Below, one piece after another: positions 1 to 9,433 of a stretch of DNA of 64,000 nucleotides. Source of the stretch: Burkholderia mayonis (GTDB lineage Bacteria; Pseudomonadota; Gammaproteobacteria; Burkholderiales; Burkholderiaceae); assembly GCF_001523745.2 (NCBI RefSeq), contig NZ_CP013386.1, positions 3,774,801-3,838,800 on the forward strand. The letters are read 5' to 3'. The notes under the pieces are model-generated. The model saw only the letters and a program-made list of their open reading frames with translations. It was not told the DNA's origin and made no database searches. Each line of letters begins with the position of its first letter. Within the stretch, counting starts at the first letter, position 1. The position numbers were made by a program, and so were the translations under genes.

Positions 1-2
1 CG

Positions 3-1952
3 ACGACCGAGCGCAAGGGCGTCGTCGAGCTCGCGACGCAGGCGGAAGTCGACGCCGGCGACGACGACACGCGCGCCGTCACGCCGAAGACGGCGAAGCG
101 ACGCTACGCGGCGCTGTCGGGCGCGACGTTCGACGGCCGCGTGCGTGTCGTCGCCGATGCCGACGATCACACGGCGCAAGTCGAGGTATCGCCGAAGACA
201 GCCGGGGCCGGCAAGGAAAGCAAGGGCCGCCTGTTCGCCACGTTCAGCGACGCCTCGCTGCCTGACCTGAGCCCGCGCCTCGTCGCGTCGTATCGCGCCG
301 GCTTCGGTGCGGGCGCATGGGGCAGTGAATACTTCGATATCTGGCTGAACGACGGCACGAACAACGACGCGCGCAGCGACGCGAAGCAGACGCGCGCGGT
401 GCGCCTCACATCCGGCGGCCGCGTGCTGATCGGCGACCGGGAGGACGACGGCAAGACTGCGCTGCAGGTGCGCGGCGGCATTGACGCGTCGGAGGGCGTC
501 ACGTCGCGCGCGATCGATGCGAGCGGCGCTGGCGGGCAGCTCCGCGCAATCTGCGACGGCTACGGCGCGCTCGTGCGCAACGATGGTCAGCTCGTCTATC
601 TGCTGTCGACGAAAAAGGGCGATGCGAACGGCACGTACAACGACTATCGGCCGTTCTCGTGGTCGCTGTCGACGGGCAAGGTGATCATCGACGGCAACGG
701 ATCGGGCGCCGCATTCGGCGGCAACGTCGATGTCGCTCGCGACCTGAGCGTCGGTCAAGCCGCGACGGAAGCGCATATTCGCCTCGGCCCGCTCGACGGC
801 TACCACTACGCGAGCCAGCACGGCGTCGGCTGGTGGTCGCCTTCGCTCGGCTCGTTTCATTACGAATTCGCGAGCCGCACGTTTCGCATCGACGGAAGGG
901 GTGCGTGGCACGAAGGCAATCTCGACCCGCTCGACAAGAGCAAGGGCGGCACGTTGGGCGGCGACGTGGCGTTCGCGCCGGGCAAGCGGCTCGTGCTCGC
1001 TGAAGGCAGCCCGTCCGTGCCTTCGCTCACGTTCGCCAACGATGGCGTGCCGGATACCGGCCTCTATCACGCGGCGGACGGCGAATTTGGCGTGACGTGC
1101 AACACGAGCGTCGTCGTGCGCTTCTCGCCGACGCTCGCCGTGTTCGAACAGCCCGTCACAGGGCCAACGCCACCGGCGGCCGACCGCTCGACGCGCCTCG
1201 CGACGACCGAATGGGTTCGGTCCGTCCTGTCGACGACCACGATTGGACAGATCGTTTTCGAGCCGCGCACGACCGTGCGGCCGGGCTTCCTCAAGGCGAA
1301 CGGCGTGCTCGTGAACCGCGCCGACTACCCGGAATTGTGGGCGTATGCACAGGCGAGCGGCGCGCTCGTGTCCGACGCGGAGTGGATGAAGGATCGGTGG
1401 GGCTGCTTCTCGACCGGCGACGGCGCGGCGACGTTCCGCTTGCCCGAGCTGCGCGGCGAGTTCATTCGCTGCTGGTCCGACGCGCGCGGCGGCGTCGACG
1501 CGAGCCGGCAGATTGGCGCGTTCCAGGGCGACCAAAACCACGCGCACACACACGGCGCGGGCGCGAGCGAAGTGCCTGACCATGCCCACAGCGCATGGAC
1601 CGACGTTCAGGGCTGGCACGGCCACCACGGCTGGACGAACGGCGTGGGCGATCACCAGCACGTCGTCCCGTTCGGGCAAAACGATCGGTCATTTACGCCA
1701 CCGTGGGGAACCAACGGTGAGAACGACCGCTTCGGCGCGCAAACGGAAGACTGGGACAACAAGTGGTTCCTCACCAGCCCCGCGGGCAACCACAACCACG
1801 AGTTCAACACGGAAGGAAACGGCAATCACGGCCACACCGTCGGCATCGGCGCCGCGGGCAGGCACGCGCACGTCATCACGGTTCAGCCCGACGGCGGCGA
1901 CGAGTCCCGCCCCCGCAACGTCGCGCTGCTCGCGTTGATTCGCGCCTACTAA
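3..1952 (+). CDS. Phage tail fibre protein (P2 gpH-like), 5' partial
   Basis: Distal tail fibre of a P2-type myophage, the receptor-binding structure at the baseplate. The frame is already open at base 3 and reads TTERKGVVELA, the short fibre-shaft repeat common in P2/lambda-type fibres, so the gene starts before the window; the GTG at 141 is internal. The C-terminal part (from about residue 412 of the visible 649) is a tail-collar domain with the RLPELRGEFIRCW signature. A His/Gly-rich tip follows (many HxH motifs, about residues 505-620) of the kind that binds metal in fibre tips. It lies 16 bases upstream of a tail-fibre assembly gene, the usual H-G pair. Confidence 0.9.
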   Translation, partial: TTERKGVVELATQAEVDAGDDDTRAVTPKTAKRRYAALSGATFDGRVRVVADADDHTAQVEVSPKTAGAGKESKGRLFATFSDASLPDLSPRLVASYRAGFGAGAWGSEYFDIWLNDGTNNDARSDAKQTRAVRLTSGGRVLIGDREDDGKTALQVRGGIDASEGVTSRAIDASGAGGQLRAICDGYGALVRNDGQLVYLLSTKKGDANGTYNDYRPFSWSLSTGKVIIDGNGSGAAFGGNVDVARDLSVGQAATEAHIRLGPLDGYHYASQHGVGWWSPSLGSFHYEFASRTFRIDGRGAWHEGNLDPLDKSKGGTLGGDVAFAPGKRLVLAEGSPSVPSLTFANDGVPDTGLYHAADGEFGVTCNTSVVVRFSPTLAVFEQPVTGPTPPAADRSTRLATTEWVRSVLSTTTIGQIVFEPRTTVRPGFLKANGVLVNRADYPELWAYAQASGALVSDAEWMKDRWGCFSTGDGAATFRLPELRGEFIRCWSDARGGVDASRQIGAFQGDQNHAHTHGAGASEVPDHAHSAWTDVQGWHGHHGWTNGVGDHQHVVPFGQNDRSFTPPWGTNGENDRFGAQTEDWDNKWFLTSPAGNHNHEFNTEGNGNHGHTVGIGAAGRHAHVITVQPDGGDESRPRNVALLALIRAY

Positions 1953-1968
1953 CCACGAGAGACACGAC

Positions 1969-2637
1969 ATGTTGATTCATCACTACAGCCCGTCGACGGG
2001 CGAATACATGAGCAGCGGCCAGCCGGACGCCGATCCGCGCAACGACGGCCGCTGGCTGATTCCGGCGTCCGCGACGCTCGATGCTCCGCCGGCGCGCACG
2101 CCGACCACGTGGCCGTTCTATCGCGACGGCGCGTGGTTCCTGCTGCCCGACTATCGCGGCCGCGTCTGCTATCGGACGGACACGGGCGAGCCGGTCGAGA
2201 TCGCGATCGCGGGCAAGACGCCGGCCGACCTTGGCCTGACGACCGAGCCGCGGCCGTCCGATCGGCACGCGTGGATCGACGGCGCGTGGGCCGTGCCGCC
2301 CGAGCTGATCGCGCGTGAGAAGCGCGACGCCGCGATGGCCGAGTTCGAACGGCGGTTGGCGATCGCGCGCCGGGAGAACCTCGGCAAAGCCGACGCCTAC
2401 GCGGCGGGCCAGCTCGACGACGAGCAGACGCATTACTTCAAGGCCTGGTCGGCCTACCAGATGGCGCTCGTCGCCGCGATCCAGAAAGACACGTTCCCGG
2501 ACGCGATCGCGTGGCCCGACACGCCCGCGCCATACGTGCCGCCCGCGCCCGAGCCGATCGCACCAGAAGGCATGCCGCCCGACGACGACGAAACGCAACC
2601 GGCGGCGCAGTTGTACACCGAACGCACCCCGGCCTGA
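1969..2637 (+). CDS. Tail fibre assembly protein (P2 gpG / Tfa-like)
   Basis: 222 residues. Probable tail-fibre chaperone that helps trimerise or attach the preceding fibre. Seen: an N-terminal segment in the style of fibre-assembly proteins (HHYSPSTGEY), a middle part with repeated W/Y residues, an amphipathic helical stretch (about 110-170) and a Pro/Ala-rich acidic tail. Position immediately after the fibre gene and before the sheath gene is the P2 G position. Family assignment rests on context plus overall pattern rather than a diagnostic motif. Confidence 0.75.
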   Translation: MLIHHYSPSTGEYMSSGQPDADPRNDGRWLIPASATLDAPPARTPTTWPFYRDGAWFLLPDYRGRVCYRTDTGEPVEIAIAGKTPADLGLTTEPRPSDRHAWIDGAWAVPPELIAREKRDAAMAEFERRLAIARRENLGKADAYAAGQLDDEQTHYFKAWSAYQMALVAAIQKDTFPDAIAWPDTPAPYVPPAPEPIAPEGMPPDDDETQPAAQLYTERTPA

Positions 2638-2693
2638 CGCCGCATCGATCACCGGGAACCCTCCCGATTTTTACGTAACAGGAGTTGCACACC

Positions 2694-3866
2694 ATGCCGC
2701 AGGACTACCACCACGGCGTACGCGTCATCGAAATCAACGAAGGCGGCCGACCGATTCGCTCGGTGTCGACGGCCGTGCTCGGCGTCGTCTGCACCGCGGG
2801 CGACGCCGACGCGAGCGCCTTTCCGCTCAATACGCCCGTGCTGCTGACGAACGTCGTCGCCGCGCTCGGCAAGGCTGGCAAGAAAGGCACGCTGCGCCGC
2901 ACGCTCGACGCGATCGGCAAGCAGACGAAGCCGCTCACGGTCGTCGTGCGCGTCGCCGAAGGCAAGGACGAAGCCGAGACGACCTCGAACGTCATCGGCA
3001 CCGTGACGCCGGAAGGCAAGTACACGGGCATCAAGGCGCTGCTCGCCGCGCAGGGCGCGCTCGGCGTCAAGCCGCGCATCCTCGCCGCGCCCGCCCTTGA
3101 TACGCAGCCGGTCGCAGCCGCGCTCGCGGCGACCGCGCAGTCGCTGCGCGCGATGGCGTACGTCGCGGCGTCCGGCTGCAAGACGAAGGAAGAAGCCGCC
3201 GCGTACCGCAAGCAGTTCGGCCAGCGCGAAATCATGGTGATCTGGCCGGACTGGCTCGGCTGGGACGACACGACGAATGCGACGGCCGTCATCCCGGCGC
3301 CGGCGATCGCCGCCGGCTTGCGCGCGAAGATCGACAACGACGTCGGCTGGCACAAGACGCTCTCGAACGTCGTCGTGAACGGCGTGTCCGGCATCAGCGC
3401 CGACGTGTCGTGGGATTTGCAGGACCCGGCGACCGACGCCGGCTATCTGAACGAGCACGAAGTGACGACGCTCGTGAACCGCAACGGCTTCCGGTTCTGG
3501 GGCTCGCGCACGTGCTCGGACGATCCGAAATTCGCGTTCGAGAACTACACGCGCACCGCGCAGGTCGCGGCGGATTCGATCGCGGAGGCTCAGATGCCGG
3601 TCGTCGACGGCCCGCTGAACCCGTCACTCGCGCGCGACATCGTGGAAAGCATCAACGGCTGGTTTCGGCAGCAGACCACGAACGGCTATCTGATCGGCGG
3701 CGGCGCCTGGATCGATCCCGAGCCGAACACGGCCGACGTGCTTGCGTCCGGCAAAGCGTACATCGACTACGACTTCACGCCGGTTCCGCCTCTCGAAAAC
3801 CTGGTGCTGCGCCAGCGCATCACCGATCGCTACCTCGCCGATTTCCCGGCGCGCGTGGCGGGCTAA
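2694..3866 (+). CDS. Contractile tail sheath protein (P2 gpFI-like)
   Basis: 390 residues, usual size for P2-type sheath proteins. It polymerises around the tail tube and contracts at infection. The N-terminus (YHHGVRVIEINEGGRPI) and the motif RDYWDD-like region near QREIMVIWPDWLGWDD are typical of the family, as is the C-terminal VLRQRITDRYL segment. The ATG at 2694 is preferred because GGAG at 2681-2684 sits 9 bases upstream; a TTG nine bases earlier is also in frame. It precedes the tube gene by 15 bases, as in P2. Confidence 0.93.
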   Translation: MPQDYHHGVRVIEINEGGRPIRSVSTAVLGVVCTAGDADASAFPLNTPVLLTNVVAALGKAGKKGTLRRTLDAIGKQTKPLTVVVRVAEGKDEAETTSNVIGTVTPEGKYTGIKALLAAQGALGVKPRILAAPALDTQPVAAALAATAQSLRAMAYVAASGCKTKEEAAAYRKQFGQREIMVIWPDWLGWDDTTNATAVIPAPAIAAGLRAKIDNDVGWHKTLSNVVVNGVSGISADVSWDLQDPATDAGYLNEHEVTTLVNRNGFRFWGSRTCSDDPKFAFENYTRTAQVAADSIAEAQMPVVDGPLNPSLARDIVESINGWFRQQTTNGYLIGGGAWIDPEPNTADVLASGKAYIDYDFTPVPPLENLVLRQRITDRYLADFPARVAG

Positions 3867-3881
3867 CAGGAGTCAAACGCA

Positions 3882-4391
3882 ATGGGTATGCCTCGAAAAC
3901 TCAAGGGCTTCAACGTCTTCCACAACGGCGCGAATTTCGCGGGCGAAGTCGACGAGCTCGTTCTTCCGAAGCTCAAGCGCAAGATGGAAGCGTGGCAGGG
4001 CAGCGGCATGACCGGCCCCGTGAAGATCGACTTCGGCAGCGAAGAGCTTCAGCTCGAATGGACGTGCGGCGGCTTCATGGTCGAAGTGCTCGAACAGTAC
4101 GGCGCCATGCAGCACGACGGCGTGCTGCTGCGCTTTTCCGGCGGCTATCGGCGCGAGGACAGCAAGAAGCACGACCAGATTGAAGTGGTCGTGAAGGGCC
4201 GGCACGAAGAAATCGACATGGGCACCGCGAAGGCGAAGGAAGACACGAAATTCAAGATCACGACCAACGCCAGCTACTACAAGCTGACCGTGAACGGGCG
4301 CGACCTCATCGAGCTCGACTTCGTGAACGCGGTCGAGAAGATCAACGGCATCGACCTTGCGGCGGACCTTCGCCGCGCGATGGGCCTGTAA
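3882..4391 (+). CDS. Major tail tube protein (P2 gpFII-like)
   Basis: 169 residues, the normal length for a P2 FII tube subunit. It forms the inner tube inside the contractile sheath. The N-terminus (MPRKLKGFNVFHNG) and C-terminal half (YYKLTVNGRDLIELDF) match the expected pattern of FII proteins. AGGAG at 3868-3872 precedes the ATG by 9 bases. Expression is presumably from the phage late operon, with the P2-like late activator (Ogr) encoded further right. Confidence 0.93.
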   Translation: MGMPRKLKGFNVFHNGANFAGEVDELVLPKLKRKMEAWQGSGMTGPVKIDFGSEELQLEWTCGGFMVEVLEQYGAMQHDGVLLRFSGGYRREDSKKHDQIEVVVKGRHEEIDMGTAKAKEDTKFKITTNASYYKLTVNGRDLIELDFVNAVEKINGIDLAADLRRAMGL

Positions 4392-4447
4392 TCGACACCC
4401 GCGTCGAGCGCGGGCCATTCCAATTTCACATCCAACCAGGAAACATC

Positions 4448-4792
4448 ATGACGACCATCGATACCGACAACATCGAAACGACAGGCCACGCCGCGCTCGA
4501 CGAGAACACGCACACGCTCGACACGCCGATCGAGCGCGAAGGGCAAACCATCACGCAGGTGACGCTGCGCAAGCCGACGTCGGGCGCGCTGCGCGGCACG
4601 TCGCTTGCCGCGCTCGTGAATCTCGATGTCGATGCGCTGCGCAAGGTGCTGCCGCGCATCAGCACGCCGACGCTGACCGAGTTCGACGTGGCCGGCATGG
4701 ACCCGGCCGACCTCGTTGCACTGGGGGGCATCTTCGCCGGTTTTTTGATGCCGAAGGCGCTGAAAGCGAGCATGGAATCCCGGACCGCGTAG
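4448..4792 (+). CDS. Tail assembly chaperone gpE (short, zero-frame product)
   Basis: 114 residues. Homologue of P2 gpE, which with its frameshifted form gpE+E' chaperones the tape measure during tail assembly. Acidic N-terminus, central TLRKPTSGALRG motif of the Phage_TAC family, and C-terminus FAGFLMPKALKASME. The heptamer T TTT TTG at 4741-4747 lies in the zero frame (codons GGT TTT TTG ATG) near the end and is the canonical -1 slip site used in P2 E. The gene lies between tube and tape-measure genes, exactly the E position. Confidence 0.92.
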   Translation: MTTIDTDNIETTGHAALDENTHTLDTPIEREGQTITQVTLRKPTSGALRGTSLAALVNLDVDALRKVLPRISTPTLTEFDVAGMDPADLVALGGIFAGFLMPKALKASMESRTA

Positions 4793-4914
4793 AAGACGCG
4801 ATGGCCGATATCGCGACGGTGTTTGGCTGGACGCCGCGCGATATGGACGGCTTCGCCCTGGCCGAATTGATGGACTGGCGCGAGCGCGCCCGGATACGTA
4901 GCGGAAACGAGTAA
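4448..4914 (+). CDS. gpE+E' fusion product by -1 frameshift at 4741-4747
   Basis: Predicted 155-residue product made when ribosomes slip -1 on T TTT TTG (4741-4747). After codon TTG the reading continues from 4747 (GAT) to the TAA at 4912-4914. The added 55 residues include the gpE' module (ATVFGWTPRDMDGF, then ELMDWRERAR), the recognisable P2 GpE' family signature. An internal ATG at 4801 would give a 37-residue free E', but the unbroken -1 frame from the slip site favours the fusion. Slippage efficiency cannot be judged from sequence alone. Confidence 0.85.
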
Positions 4915-4916
4915 CG

Positions 4917-7877
4917 ATGGACAACGCCCTGAAACTGCGCGTCATGTTCGATATGATCGACAACTGGACGAAGCCCCTGAAGAACGTGCTGAACAGCAAC
5001 AAGGGGCTTGCGCAGTCGCTCAAGCAGACGCGCGGCGAGCTTGCCGAGCTCGGCAAGCAGCAGAAGGCCGTCGCCTCGTTTCGTGAGATGCGATCCGGGC
5101 TCGCTGAAACGTCGACGAAGCTGTCGGCCGCGCAGGGCCATGTGAAGCAGCTCGCCGGCTCGTTGCGCGCGTTCGGCCCGCCGTCTCGGCAGATGATCGC
5201 CGACTTGGGGCGTGCCCGCCAGGCGGCGTCGAAGCTGCGCGCCGAGCAGAAGAAGCAGACGATCGCGCTCGAGGAGATGCGCGGCAAGCTCTCGCAGACC
5301 GGCATCGACACGCGCAATCTCGCCGCGCACGAGCGCACGCTGCGCGCCAACATCGCGCAAACGACGGCGGCGATGCAGGCGCAAACACGCCAGCTCGACG
5401 TGATGAGCGAGCGCGAAAGAAAGCTCGCTGCCGCGCGCGGCAAGATGCAGGCGATGCAGGGCGTCGCCGGCGGGATGGCGATCGGCGGTTACGCGGCGCG
5501 CTCGACCGGCGCGCACGCGCTCGGCGATCTGCGCGAGGCGCTCGACGAGACGAAGAAAATCCAGAACGAGCGCGCACGCATCACGGCGCTCGGCCTCGGC
5601 GACCAAGCGACGAAAGACGCCGAGAAGTACGTCCGTTCGATGAAGATGATGGGCGTCAGCACGTCGGACAACATGACGCTGATGCGCGATGCGCTGTCGA
5701 TCTTCGCGGACGAACACCACGCGCAGATGGTGATGCCAACGCTGGCGAAGATGAAGTTCGCGAACGAAGCGATGTTCGGCGCGGAAGACGCGCACGCGAA
5801 CGAAGAAAAGTTCATGAACATGCTGAAGGTGATCGAGCTGCGCGGCGGCACGAAGGACGAAGCGACGTTCAGGAACGAAGCGAACATGGTGCAGAAGGTG
5901 CTGTCGGCGACGGGCGGTCGCGTCGGCGGCGACGAGTGGCGCAACTTCATCCAGACGGGCGGCGTCGCCGCGAAGCAGATGCGCCAGGACGCGTTCTATT
6001 ACCAGATGGAGCCGCTGATTCAGGAAATGGGCGGACACGCGGTCGGCACAGGTCTCATGTCCATGTACAACAACGTCTATCAGGGTAAAACGACGGTCAA
6101 AGCGGCGCGCGAACTGGTGAACCTCGGCCTCATCAAGAAAGAAGGGATCGAGTACAACAAGATGGGGCAGGTCAACCACTTCAAGACGGGCGCACTGAAG
6201 GGCAGCGACCTGCTGAAAGCGTCCCCGCTCGAATGGCTGGAGAAGGTGTTTCTGCCGCAGCTCGCCGCGAAGGGGATTACTGATCCGGACAAGATCAAGG
6301 ACGTTATCGCAACCGTATTCACCAACCGCACCGCTGCGAACCTGGCGACGACGATGGTCATGCAGCGGGACCAGATTCATAAGAACGAGAAGCTGAACAC
6401 GGGCGCGTATGGCATCGACGAAATGCACAAGCTCGCGTCCGAACAGACACCCGGCAAGGAGCTCGACGCACGCGCGAAGCTGCGCGACCTCCTGAACGAA
6501 ATCGGCGAGCGCATCGCGCCGATGTACAACGCCGCGCTCGACCAGACACGCGCGCTTGCCGACAACCTGCTGAAGACGATTCAGGCGCATCCGCAAGCGA
6601 CGAAGGTCATCGTCGCGCTCGTGGCCGCTTTCGCCGCGCTACTCGCCGTGCTCGGCACATTCACGATCGTCCTCGCCGGCGTGCTCGGTCCGCTCGCGAT
6701 TGTGCGTTTCAGCATGGCAACGCTCGGCATCCAAGGCGGGATTCTGTCGCGCGCGCTCGGTATCGGCGCGGCCGCATGGCGGATGTTCGGCGCGGCCGCC
6801 ATGGGAGCGGGGCGCCTGTTGCTCACGACGCCGATCGGCCTGTACGCCGCGGCGTTCGCCGTCGCCGCGCTGCTGATTTACCGCTATTGGGGGCCGATTA
6901 AGGCATTCGTCGCGGGCGCGCTCGCGGCGATCGGCAAAGCGCTCGCGCCGATGCGCGGCGCATTTCTCGCGGCGTTGCAGCCGCTTGGCCGTGCGCTCGC
7001 GGCGGCGAAACCGATGTGGGACTGGCTGGGCCGTGCGCTGTCGACGGCGGCCGGTTGGCTCGGCAAGCTCTTCGCGCCGGCGCGCGCGAGCGCCGATGGC
7101 CTGTCCGCAGCGGCGGCGGCCGGCCGTGGGTTCGGTGCGGTGCTCGGTGCGGTGCTGCGCGCCGCGCTTGCGCCGCTCACATGGCTCGGCCGCGCGCTCG
7201 GCGGGCTCGCCGGCCTATTCGTCGAAGCGATGGGCGACGCGCGCGCGGCGATGCACGGCGGGCTCGCTGCGCTCGGCGCGCTGATCCTGAACTGGTCGCC
7301 GCTCGGCATGTTCTACCGCGCGTTCGCGGGTGTGCTTTCGCTGTTCGGCGTCGAGCTGCCCGCGAAGTTCACCGAGTTCGGCGGCCACCTCGTCGACGGG
7401 CTCGTCGGCGGCATCAGCAGCGGGCTCGGCAAGGTGAAGGACGCGATTTCGAATATGGCGAACAGCACCGTGGGCTGGTTCAAAGAGAAGCTCGGCATTC
7501 ACAGTCCGAGCCGCGTATTCGCCGCGCTCGGCGGCTTCGTCGGCGAGGGCGCGGCGCTCGGCATGCAGGGCGAGCAGCAGCGCGTCGCGAAAGCGGCGCT
7601 CGGCCTCGCAACCGCGGCTGTCGCGTCATTCGGCACGCCGGCGCTCGCGACGCCCACGACGCCGCTCGTGCAGCCGACCGTGCCGATCGATCGCCGCGCG
7701 CCGCTTGCGGCGGCAACCGCCGCACCTTCGGCGGCCGCGCCGGCATCGCCGATCGTCATCAACATCTACCCGCAAGCCGGGCAGGACCCGCACGCGATCG
7801 CGCGCGCCGTCGAAGCGGCGCTCGATCGCCGCGAGCGCGCGAAGCAGTCGCGCATCGGCTCGCGCCTGTCGGACTGA
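4917..7877 (+). CDS. Tail tape measure protein (P2 gpT-like)
   Basis: 986 residues, by far the longest gene of the tail module; its length sets tail length. Domains seen: N-terminal helical coiled-coil region rich in Lys/Gln/Ala (about 20-200), a middle soluble part (200-550), a hydrophobic block of several membrane-like helices (about 560-680) and an Ala/Arg-rich helical region. Near residue 860 is the KEKLGIHSPSRVFAALGGF motif that is very common at the C-terminal part of tape measures. It begins 2 bases after the E' stop, consistent with chaperone-substrate pairing. Confidence 0.93.
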   Translation: MDNALKLRVMFDMIDNWTKPLKNVLNSNKGLAQSLKQTRGELAELGKQQKAVASFREMRSGLAETSTKLSAAQGHVKQLAGSLRAFGPPSRQMIADLGRARQAASKLRAEQKKQTIALEEMRGKLSQTGIDTRNLAAHERTLRANIAQTTAAMQAQTRQLDVMSERERKLAAARGKMQAMQGVAGGMAIGGYAARSTGAHALGDLREALDETKKIQNERARITALGLGDQATKDAEKYVRSMKMMGVSTSDNMTLMRDALSIFADEHHAQMVMPTLAKMKFANEAMFGAEDAHANEEKFMNMLKVIELRGGTKDEATFRNEANMVQKVLSATGGRVGGDEWRNFIQTGGVAAKQMRQDAFYYQMEPLIQEMGGHAVGTGLMSMYNNVYQGKTTVKAARELVNLGLIKKEGIEYNKMGQVNHFKTGALKGSDLLKASPLEWLEKVFLPQLAAKGITDPDKIKDVIATVFTNRTAANLATTMVMQRDQIHKNEKLNTGAYGIDEMHKLASEQTPGKELDARAKLRDLLNEIGERIAPMYNAALDQTRALADNLLKTIQAHPQATKVIVALVAAFAALLAVLGTFTIVLAGVLGPLAIVRFSMATLGIQGGILSRALGIGAAAWRMFGAAAMGAGRLLLTTPIGLYAAAFAVAALLIYRYWGPIKAFVAGALAAIGKALAPMRGAFLAALQPLGRALAAAKPMWDWLGRALSTAAGWLGKLFAPARASADGLSAAAAAGRGFGAVLGAVLRAALAPLTWLGRALGGLAGLFVEAMGDARAAMHGGLAALGALILNWSPLGMFYRAFAGVLSLFGVELPAKFTEFGGHLVDGLVGGISSGLGKVKDAISNMANSTVGWFKEKLGIHSPSRVFAALGGFVGEGAALGMQGEQQRVAKAALGLATAAVASFGTPALATPTTPLVQPTVPIDRRAPLAAATAAPSAAAPASPIVINIYPQAGQDPHAIARAVEAALDRRERAKQSRIGSRLSD

Positions 7878-7894
7878 CGCATACGGAGTCACGC

Positions 7895-8320
7895 ATGCTC
7901 ATGTCCCTCAACCAATTTGTTTTCAGTCTCACGAGCGCGCCGTTCCGCGAGTTACAGCGGCGGCGCACCTGGAAGCATCCGACGAGCTCGCGCGTCGGTG
8001 CGCGCGACGGCCGCCAGTTCGCCGGCGTCGGCGACGACACGATCACGCTGAACGGCCTGGTCGCCCCCGAGACGTTCGGCTCGATCGCGTCGATTCGCGA
8101 GCTCGCCGCAATGGCGGACACTGGCGAAGCGTACGTGCTCGTCGACGGCGCCGGCAACGTCTACGGCGCCTACGTCATTGCCGAGCTGAACGAGACGCAG
8201 AGCTACCACACGGCGGACGGCACGCCGCGGCGCATCGAGTTTCAGCTCACGATCGAACGCGTCGACGACGACGTGCTGCGCACGGCGCGCGACAAGAACA
8301 CGCGGAAGGACAAGCGCTGA
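7895..8320 (+). CDS. Tail protein gpU-like
   Basis: 141 residues. P2 gpU family tail completion/terminator protein. The start at ATG 7895 is chosen because GGAG at 7885-7888 lies 6 bases upstream; a second ATG at 7901 is possible. Visible pattern: W-x-HPTSSRVG, DDTITLNGLVAPETFGS (the U-family core) and a basic C-terminus. Its TGA overlaps the ATG of gene D (TGATG at 8318-8322), implying translational coupling. Confidence 0.88.
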   Translation: MLMSLNQFVFSLTSAPFRELQRRRTWKHPTSSRVGARDGRQFAGVGDDTITLNGLVAPETFGSIASIRELAAMADTGEAYVLVDGAGNVYGAYVIAELNETQSYHTADGTPRRIEFQLTIERVDDDVLRTARDKNTRKDKR

Positions 8321-9420
8321 TGGCCACGTCGACGAACGAACGCACCACGAGGACGGATTCGCACGACGCGCCGCGCGTCGCGCGCCTGCATCCGCAGCCG
8401 GACTACCGCATTTCGGTGGGTGGCCGCGATCTGTCGCGCCTGTTCGCGCCGCGGCTCGTGTCGCTGTCGATTTCGGAGTCGCGCTCCGACGAGGCGGATA
8501 CGATTGACATCGTGCTCGACGATTCCAAGAACGACCTCGACATCCCAAAGCGCGGCGCCACGATCAAGGCGTCGATCGGATGGGCGGGCGAGCCGCTCGT
8601 CGACAAGGGTAGCTTCGTCGTGAACGAAGTCGAGCACAGCGGCAGCCCCGACATCATCACGGTACGCGCGCGCTCGGCCGCGATGACGAGCGGCATGCAG
8701 GAGCGCCGCGAAAAGAGCTGGCATCGACAGACGATCGGCTCGATCGTGCGCTCGATCGCCGGCCGGTACTCACTCTCGCCGACAGTCGGCGACGCGCTCG
8801 CCAAAATCCTGATCGCGCACATCGACCAGACACACGAATCGGACATGTCGTTTCTCACGCGCCTCGCGAAACGCTACGACGCCGTGATGAACGTGAAAGA
8901 CCTACGCCTGTTGTTCATGCCGATCGGCACCGGCCAGACGGCGAGCGGTAAGCGGCTCGACGTGCTCGAACTGACGCGCGCGAGCGGCGACAGTCATCGC
9001 TACCACGTGTCCGAACGCGAGAACTACGCGGCCGTGCGCGCGCACTACCATTCGAACGGACGCGCGAAACGCAAGTCGGTCATCGTCGGGGGCGAGAACA
9101 ACAAGAACGTGAAGGTGCTGCCGGAAGACTACGCGACGGAAGCGGAAGCGCGTGCGGCCGCGCAAGCTGAATTCAAGCGGATGCAGCGCAGCCAGGCGAC
9201 GATGAGCTACACGCTCGCGCGCGGCCGCGCCGAGCTGTTCCCTGAAATGCCCGTCGTCGTGTCAGGCTTCAAACCGGAAATCGACGAGACGCCGTGGCTC
9301 GTAAAGAAGGCGACGCATACGATCGGCAACGTCGGCTTCACGACCGCGCTCGAGCTCGAAATGCGAGACGATCCGACGACGGACCGGCATCGGTCGCATT
9401 TCAGGAAAGCTGGAAAATGA
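8320..9420 (+). CDS. Late control protein gpD-like (baseplate hub)
   Basis: 366 residues. Phage_GPD family, tail-spike/baseplate hub equivalent of T4 gp27 and VgrG. Typical signals: RISVGGRDLSRLFAPRLVS near residue 28, a long beta-rich body with ESDMSFLTRLAKRYDAVMN around residue 170, and the ending LELEMRDDPT. The ATG overlaps the gpU stop. In P2, ogr follows D directly; here two leftward cargo genes are inserted at this point and an ogr-like gene lies 2.7 kb to the right. Confidence 0.92.
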   Translation: MATSTNERTTRTDSHDAPRVARLHPQPDYRISVGGRDLSRLFAPRLVSLSISESRSDEADTIDIVLDDSKNDLDIPKRGATIKASIGWAGEPLVDKGSFVVNEVEHSGSPDIITVRARSAAMTSGMQERREKSWHRQTIGSIVRSIAGRYSLSPTVGDALAKILIAHIDQTHESDMSFLTRLAKRYDAVMNVKDLRLLFMPIGTGQTASGKRLDVLELTRASGDSHRYHVSERENYAAVRAHYHSNGRAKRKSVIVGGENNKNVKVLPEDYATEAEARAAAQAEFKRMQRSQATMSYTLARGRAELFPEMPVVVSGFKPEIDETPWLVKKATHTIGNVGFTTALELEMRDDPTTDRHRSHFRKAGK

Positions 9421-9433
9421 AATTCCTTCCGGA

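Noticed and set aside
141..1952. Tail fibre gene starting at GTG 141
   Set aside because: The same frame is open to base 3 and encodes a family-typical shaft repeat, so the start lies before the window.
4801..4914. gpE' as an independent gene from ATG 4801
   Set aside because: The -1 frame is open from the slip site through this ATG and the slip heptamer is canonical, so the fusion is the better explanation.
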